Shown here in pieces: positions 6,302-7,962 of a stretch of DNA of 7,962 bases. The position numbers and the translations under genes are program-made. The stretch comes from Eubacterium sp. (GTDB lineage Bacteria > Bacillota_A > Clostridia > Lachnospirales > Lachnospiraceae). The notes beneath the pieces were generated by a model that ran no database searches, was not told where the DNA came from, and was given only the letters and a program-made list of their open reading frames with translations. Each line of letters opens with the position of its first letter. The stretch's first letter is position 1. Where the stretch lies: contig JAFVEX010000077.1 of the NCBI GenBank assembly GCA_017475785.1, positions 1 through 7,962 of the forward strand, in the 5' to 3' direction.

Positions 6302-6346
6302 GGCACAAAACCAGAAATGAAAAAGAATTAAAGTCTGATTTGTGCC
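6302..6346 (+). promoter_or_regulatory. Spaced inverted repeat upstream of the isomerase gene, candidate operator
   Basis: GGCACAAA (6302-6309) and TTTGTGCC (6339-6346) are exact reverse complements 29 bp apart. The match continues inward as CCAGA against TCTGA after a one-base shift, so each arm is about 13 nt. It lies just after the predicted transcription start and about 60 bp before the start codon. It could be two half-sites for the adjacent AraC-type regulator (a roadblock or looping site) or a leader hairpin. It has no T-run and is not a terminator. Confidence 0.5.
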
Positions 6347-6408
6347 AAAAAGAAAAACAATTATACCAATTCAATTAAACAAGACTAAGACAAAGGAGGA
6401 AACGTAAA

Positions 6409-7293
6409 ATGGCAATTCGTACAGGTATCGCACCGGACAGCTGGGGCGTGTGGTTCCCGGAGCATGAGAAACAGACACCGTGGTATCGCTGCATGGACGA
6501 GATGAAGGTTGCCGGCTACGCCGGTGTTGAGCTCGGTCCGTGGGGATATTTTCCGAAGACAAATCCGATGCTGAAAAACGCGCTGGCAGCACGTGATCTG
6601 ACACTGGTCGCGGGAACCGTCGGCGGAAACTTCCTGGATGACGAGAGCGTTGAAGGAATCCTCAGCACAATCGATGACATCGCCGCGCTTCTGAAGGATT
6701 TTGACACAGCAAAATATATCGTTCTGCTGCCTCCGATGTACACAAACCTTGAGACCGGAGAACTGGAGATGGCGACAGAGCTGACAGACGAAGAGTGGAA
6801 GAAATACTGCGAAAACGTGCAGAAGTGCGCTGACCGCTGTGCTTCTTACGGACTGGAAGGCCTGTTCCATCCGCATGTAGACTGCCATGTAGAGACCGAA
6901 GAAGAGATCGAGCGCTTCCTCGCAGATACAAACGTAAACCTCTGCTTCGATACCGGCCACCATGTATACGGCGGCGGCGAGCCGATCAGCTTCTATCGCA
7001 AGCATGCAGACCGCATTCCGTATATCCATCTGAAAGACTGCGATCTCGCTGTCAAGGCAGAGATGGACAAAAACAAATGGTCCTTCGCAAAAGCTGTTAC
7101 CATGGACATCATGGTAGAGCCGGGCAAGGGAAGCATCGACTTTGCGGAGTTCTACAAGGCACTTGTAGAAAACAATTATGACGGCTGGTGTGTCGTTGAG
7201 CAGGATCTGTTCCCGGTAAAATCCTTTGATGATCCGCTTCCGATCGCAGAGCGCGGCCGTCAGAACCTCAGAGACGCAGGCTTTGTAGACTGA
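6409..7293 (+). CDS. TIM-barrel sugar isomerase/epimerase, IolE (inosose dehydratase)-like
   Basis: This 294-residue cytosolic protein is of the AP-endonuclease-2/xylose-isomerase-like TIM-barrel superfamily. The opening GIAPDSWGVW (6-15), GYAGVELGPWG (36-46), HPH (154-156), DTGHH (181-185), YIHLKD (205-210) and CVVEQD (261-266) follow the order and spacing of IolE-type inosose dehydratases, which are about this length. Likely metal and catalytic residues are His154/His156, Asp181, His184, His207 and Glu264. IolE removes water from 2-keto-myo-inositol in inositol breakdown. However, no other iol gene is in the window, so a related 3-keto-sugar or hexulose epimerase activity is equally possible. 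The start is ATG with AAAGGAGG at 6392-6399, 9 nt upstream. It is a single-gene unit with its own promoter and terminator, probably under the AraC-type regulator. Confidence 0.85.
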   Translation: MAIRTGIAPDSWGVWFPEHEKQTPWYRCMDEMKVAGYAGVELGPWGYFPKTNPMLKNALAARDLTLVAGTVGGNFLDDESVEGILSTIDDIAALLKDFDTAKYIVLLPPMYTNLETGELEMATELTDEEWKKYCENVQKCADRCASYGLEGLFHPHVDCHVETEEEIERFLADTNVNLCFDTGHHVYGGGEPISFYRKHADRIPYIHLKDCDLAVKAEMDKNKWSFAKAVTMDIMVEPGKGSIDFAEFYKALVENNYDGWCVVEQDLFPVKSFDDPLPIAERGRQNLRDAGFVD

Positions 7294-7336
7294 AAATTAC
7301 AATCCTTTACCAGGAAACTTTGCGAGAATCTTTAAA

Positions 7337-7376
7337 AAAACACCGGGCATGTCAGCCGAAGCATGCCCGGTGTTTT
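7337..7376. terminator. Bidirectional Rho-independent terminator
   Basis: A perfect 15-bp stem (7337-7351 with 7362-7376) surrounds a 10-nt loop; the core is CACCGGGCATG. On the + strand the stem ends in TTTT and closes the isomerase gene. On the - strand it ends in seven T residues (complement of 7334-7340) and serves the convergent 66-residue gene at 7466-7666. Confidence 0.92.
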
Positions 7377-7388
7377 GCATGTTGCGTT

Positions 7389-7419
7389 ATGCGCCGTATC
7401 CCGGCACGGCGCGTCTTTT
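7389..7419 (+). terminator. Possible second (backup) terminator hairpin
   Basis: GCGCCGT (7391-7397) pairs with ACGGCGC (7406-7412) around an 8-nt loop, extendable by a G-T and an A-T pair. TTTT lies at 7416-7419, three bases after the stem. It may back up the stronger hairpin just upstream. On the - strand it has no T-run and would only be 3' UTR structure of the convergent gene. Confidence 0.4.
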
Positions 7420-7465
7420 GTGCTTCTGGTCAGATAACAAAGACAGCCGGCCGCACCCTTTGCAG

Positions 7466-7666
7466 TCAGCCGTTCTCCGCGAGAAACTCGTCCAGAATTT
7501 TCTGGATTTCCTCCTCACCGAGGTCATTCATATACTCCGTCAGATACGCAATCTCATTAAAAATGTTGATTGGCTTCTTTTTCTCCGCGCCGCCCGCAGA
7601 ACCACAGCTGCAGCCGCCGGCCTTGCGCGTCTCAGAAGTTTCCTGAATATCACTGATTTTTCCCAT
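7466..7666 (-). CDS. Small protein of unknown function with a GGCSCGS motif
   Basis: I do not recognise this 66-residue protein. Residues 1-16 are polar (MGKISDIQETSETRK). A Gly/Cys segment GGCSCGSAGG (18-27) with two cysteines follows, then a Lys run, then an amphipathic, strongly acidic helix-like C-terminal half (about 33-66, with LGEEEIQKILDEFLAENG at the end). No signal peptide or membrane segment is visible. The start is ATG at 7666, set by GGAGGG 7 nt upstream. A GTG farther upstream would lie inside that ribosome binding site and is rejected. The gene has its own well-formed promoter (7736-7764) and a strong terminator, which argues for a real gene. The paired Cys could bind metal or carry a thiol modification, and a modified-peptide precursor is possible but unsupported by any neighbouring enzyme. 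Confidence 0.78.
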   Translation of the reverse strand: MGKISDIQETSETRKAGGCSCGSAGGAEKKKPINIFNEIAYLTEYMNDLGEEEIQKILDEFLAENG

Positions 7667-7673
7667 GGTATAT

Positions 7674-7679
7674 CCCTCC
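7674..7679 (-). promoter_or_regulatory. Ribosome binding site that fixes the start of the small protein
   Basis: The - strand reads GGAGGG here, 7 nt before the ATG at 7664-7666. The site overlaps the codons that an upstream GTG start would use, so translation must begin at the ATG. Confidence 0.8.
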
Positions 7680-7735
7680 CTGTGCACAGCAGAAAGAACC
7701 CTTTGACTTTCGCCGGACTTCCGCCTGCCGACATC

Positions 7736-7764
7736 ATTATCTCACAGCTATATATGTTTGTCAC
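7736..7764 (-). promoter_or_regulatory. Promoter of the small Cys-motif protein gene
   Basis: On the - strand, GTGACA (7759-7764) and GATAAT (7736-7741) are 17 bp apart, each one mismatch from consensus. The start would be near 7729, giving a leader of about 63 nt. The -35 hexamer is the same as that proposed for the isomerase gene, which is probably coincidence. Confidence 0.65.
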
Positions 7765-7813
7765 GTCAGAAATTGAAGTTTGTCGGGATCGTGGTTTTTT
7801 ATTTTCGCACTCA

Positions 7814-7840
7814 CCGGATCGGTTTCCTCTGACGATCCGG
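7814..7840. repeat. 8-bp perfect inverted repeat next to the long palindrome
   Basis: CCGGATCG (7814-7821) and CGATCCGG (7833-7840) form a perfect stem around an 11-nt loop, one base from the start of the long near-palindrome at 7842-7959. A further GGATCG at 7786-7791 could compete for the same partner. Neither strand has a T-run directly after the stem. Confidence 0.7.
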
Positions 7841-7841
7841 C

Positions 7842-7959
7842 AAAAAGCTTCCAGGCCAGATGATAAGACCCGCTAATTGCGCGAGGTGTTTATTCAAAAG
7901 GAGGAACAACCACCTCGCGCAATAACCGGCTCTAATCATCTCGTCCTGTAAGTCTTTTT
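7842..7959. repeat. Long imperfect inverted repeat (about 118 bp) with a 22-nt loop
   Basis: The left arm (7842-7888) and the reverse complement of the right arm (7911-7959) match at 41 of 47 aligned positions with two single-base gaps. The innermost 13 bp (ATTGCGCGAGGTG) are perfect and the arms end in A5/T5. The mismatches are single and spread along the stem, and none would be a G-U pair in RNA. The 22-nt loop (7889-7910) carries AGGAGGA (7899-7905), but no start codon follows in range. With T5 at the outer end on both strands it could act as a two-way terminator. It could equally be a small structured RNA, a MITE-like element or a DNA-level fold. The window edge is only 3 bp away, so flanking repeats cannot be seen. 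Confidence 0.85.
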
Positions 7960-7962
7960 ATC

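Noticed and set aside
6302..6317. Sigma-54 (-24/-12) promoter
   Set aside because: GGCAC is present but the required GC of the -12 element is missing at the correct spacing, and a good sigma-A promoter lies upstream.
7666..7687. An upstream GTG start for the small Cys-motif protein
   Set aside because: The GTG would place the GGAGGG ribosome binding site inside the coding sequence; the ATG at 7664-7666 is correctly spaced from it.
7349..7876. A 175-codon + strand open frame over the right end
   Set aside because: It runs through two terminator hairpins and antisense to the small Cys-motif gene, with no ribosome binding site or family signal.
7842..7959. Integron attC site
   Set aside because: The arms lack the RYYYAAC and GTTRRRY core sites at the ends and no integrase or cassette is visible in the window.

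Overview
This window looks like chromosomal DNA of an anaerobic Firmicute, most likely a gut-type Clostridia/Lachnospiraceae member. This is inferred from the moderate GC content, strong AGGAGG ribosome binding sites, sigma-A type promoters, Rho-independent terminators and the protein styles. No rRNA, tRNA, CRISPR array, transposase or phage gene was seen.

Left part (1-4142, + strand): the last codons of an upstream gene overlap, through ATGA, the first of two ABC exporter half-transporters. The two genes encode a heterodimeric exporter of the LmrCD/BmrCD/TM287-288 type. The first subunit has Asp at the catalytic Glu position but an intact LSGGQ. The second has a catalytic Glu but a degenerate LSTGE signature. 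These defects fit together as one degenerate and one active ATP site. Two unrelated minisatellites decorate this operon: a 45-bp (15-residue) repeat inside the nucleotide-binding domain of subunit 1, and a 34-bp repeat in the gap between the two genes.

Middle part (4156-6203): a nitroreductase-family gene on the - strand converges on the exporter operon with a 13-bp gap. A 626-bp AT-rich gap follows, holding the nitroreductase promoter, an orphan + strand promoter and a long structured leader. An AraC-family regulator with an N-terminal cupin-like domain comes next, closed by a strong terminator.

Right part (6204-7962): a well-formed promoter carrying two dyads drives a TIM-barrel sugar isomerase/epimerase related to IolE (inosose dehydratase). 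The AraC regulator just upstream is its natural candidate controller. A bidirectional terminator separates it from a convergent 66-residue protein of unknown function with a GGCSCGS motif, which has its own promoter. The window ends in a gene-free stretch with a small hairpin directly followed by a near-palindrome of about 118 bp, whose 22-nt loop carries an AGGAGGA sequence. This last structure is the least explained signal in the window. The arrangement is otherwise ordinary accessory metabolism and efflux. I see no clear new defence or mobile system, and the noteworthy items are the repeats and the structured non-coding elements.
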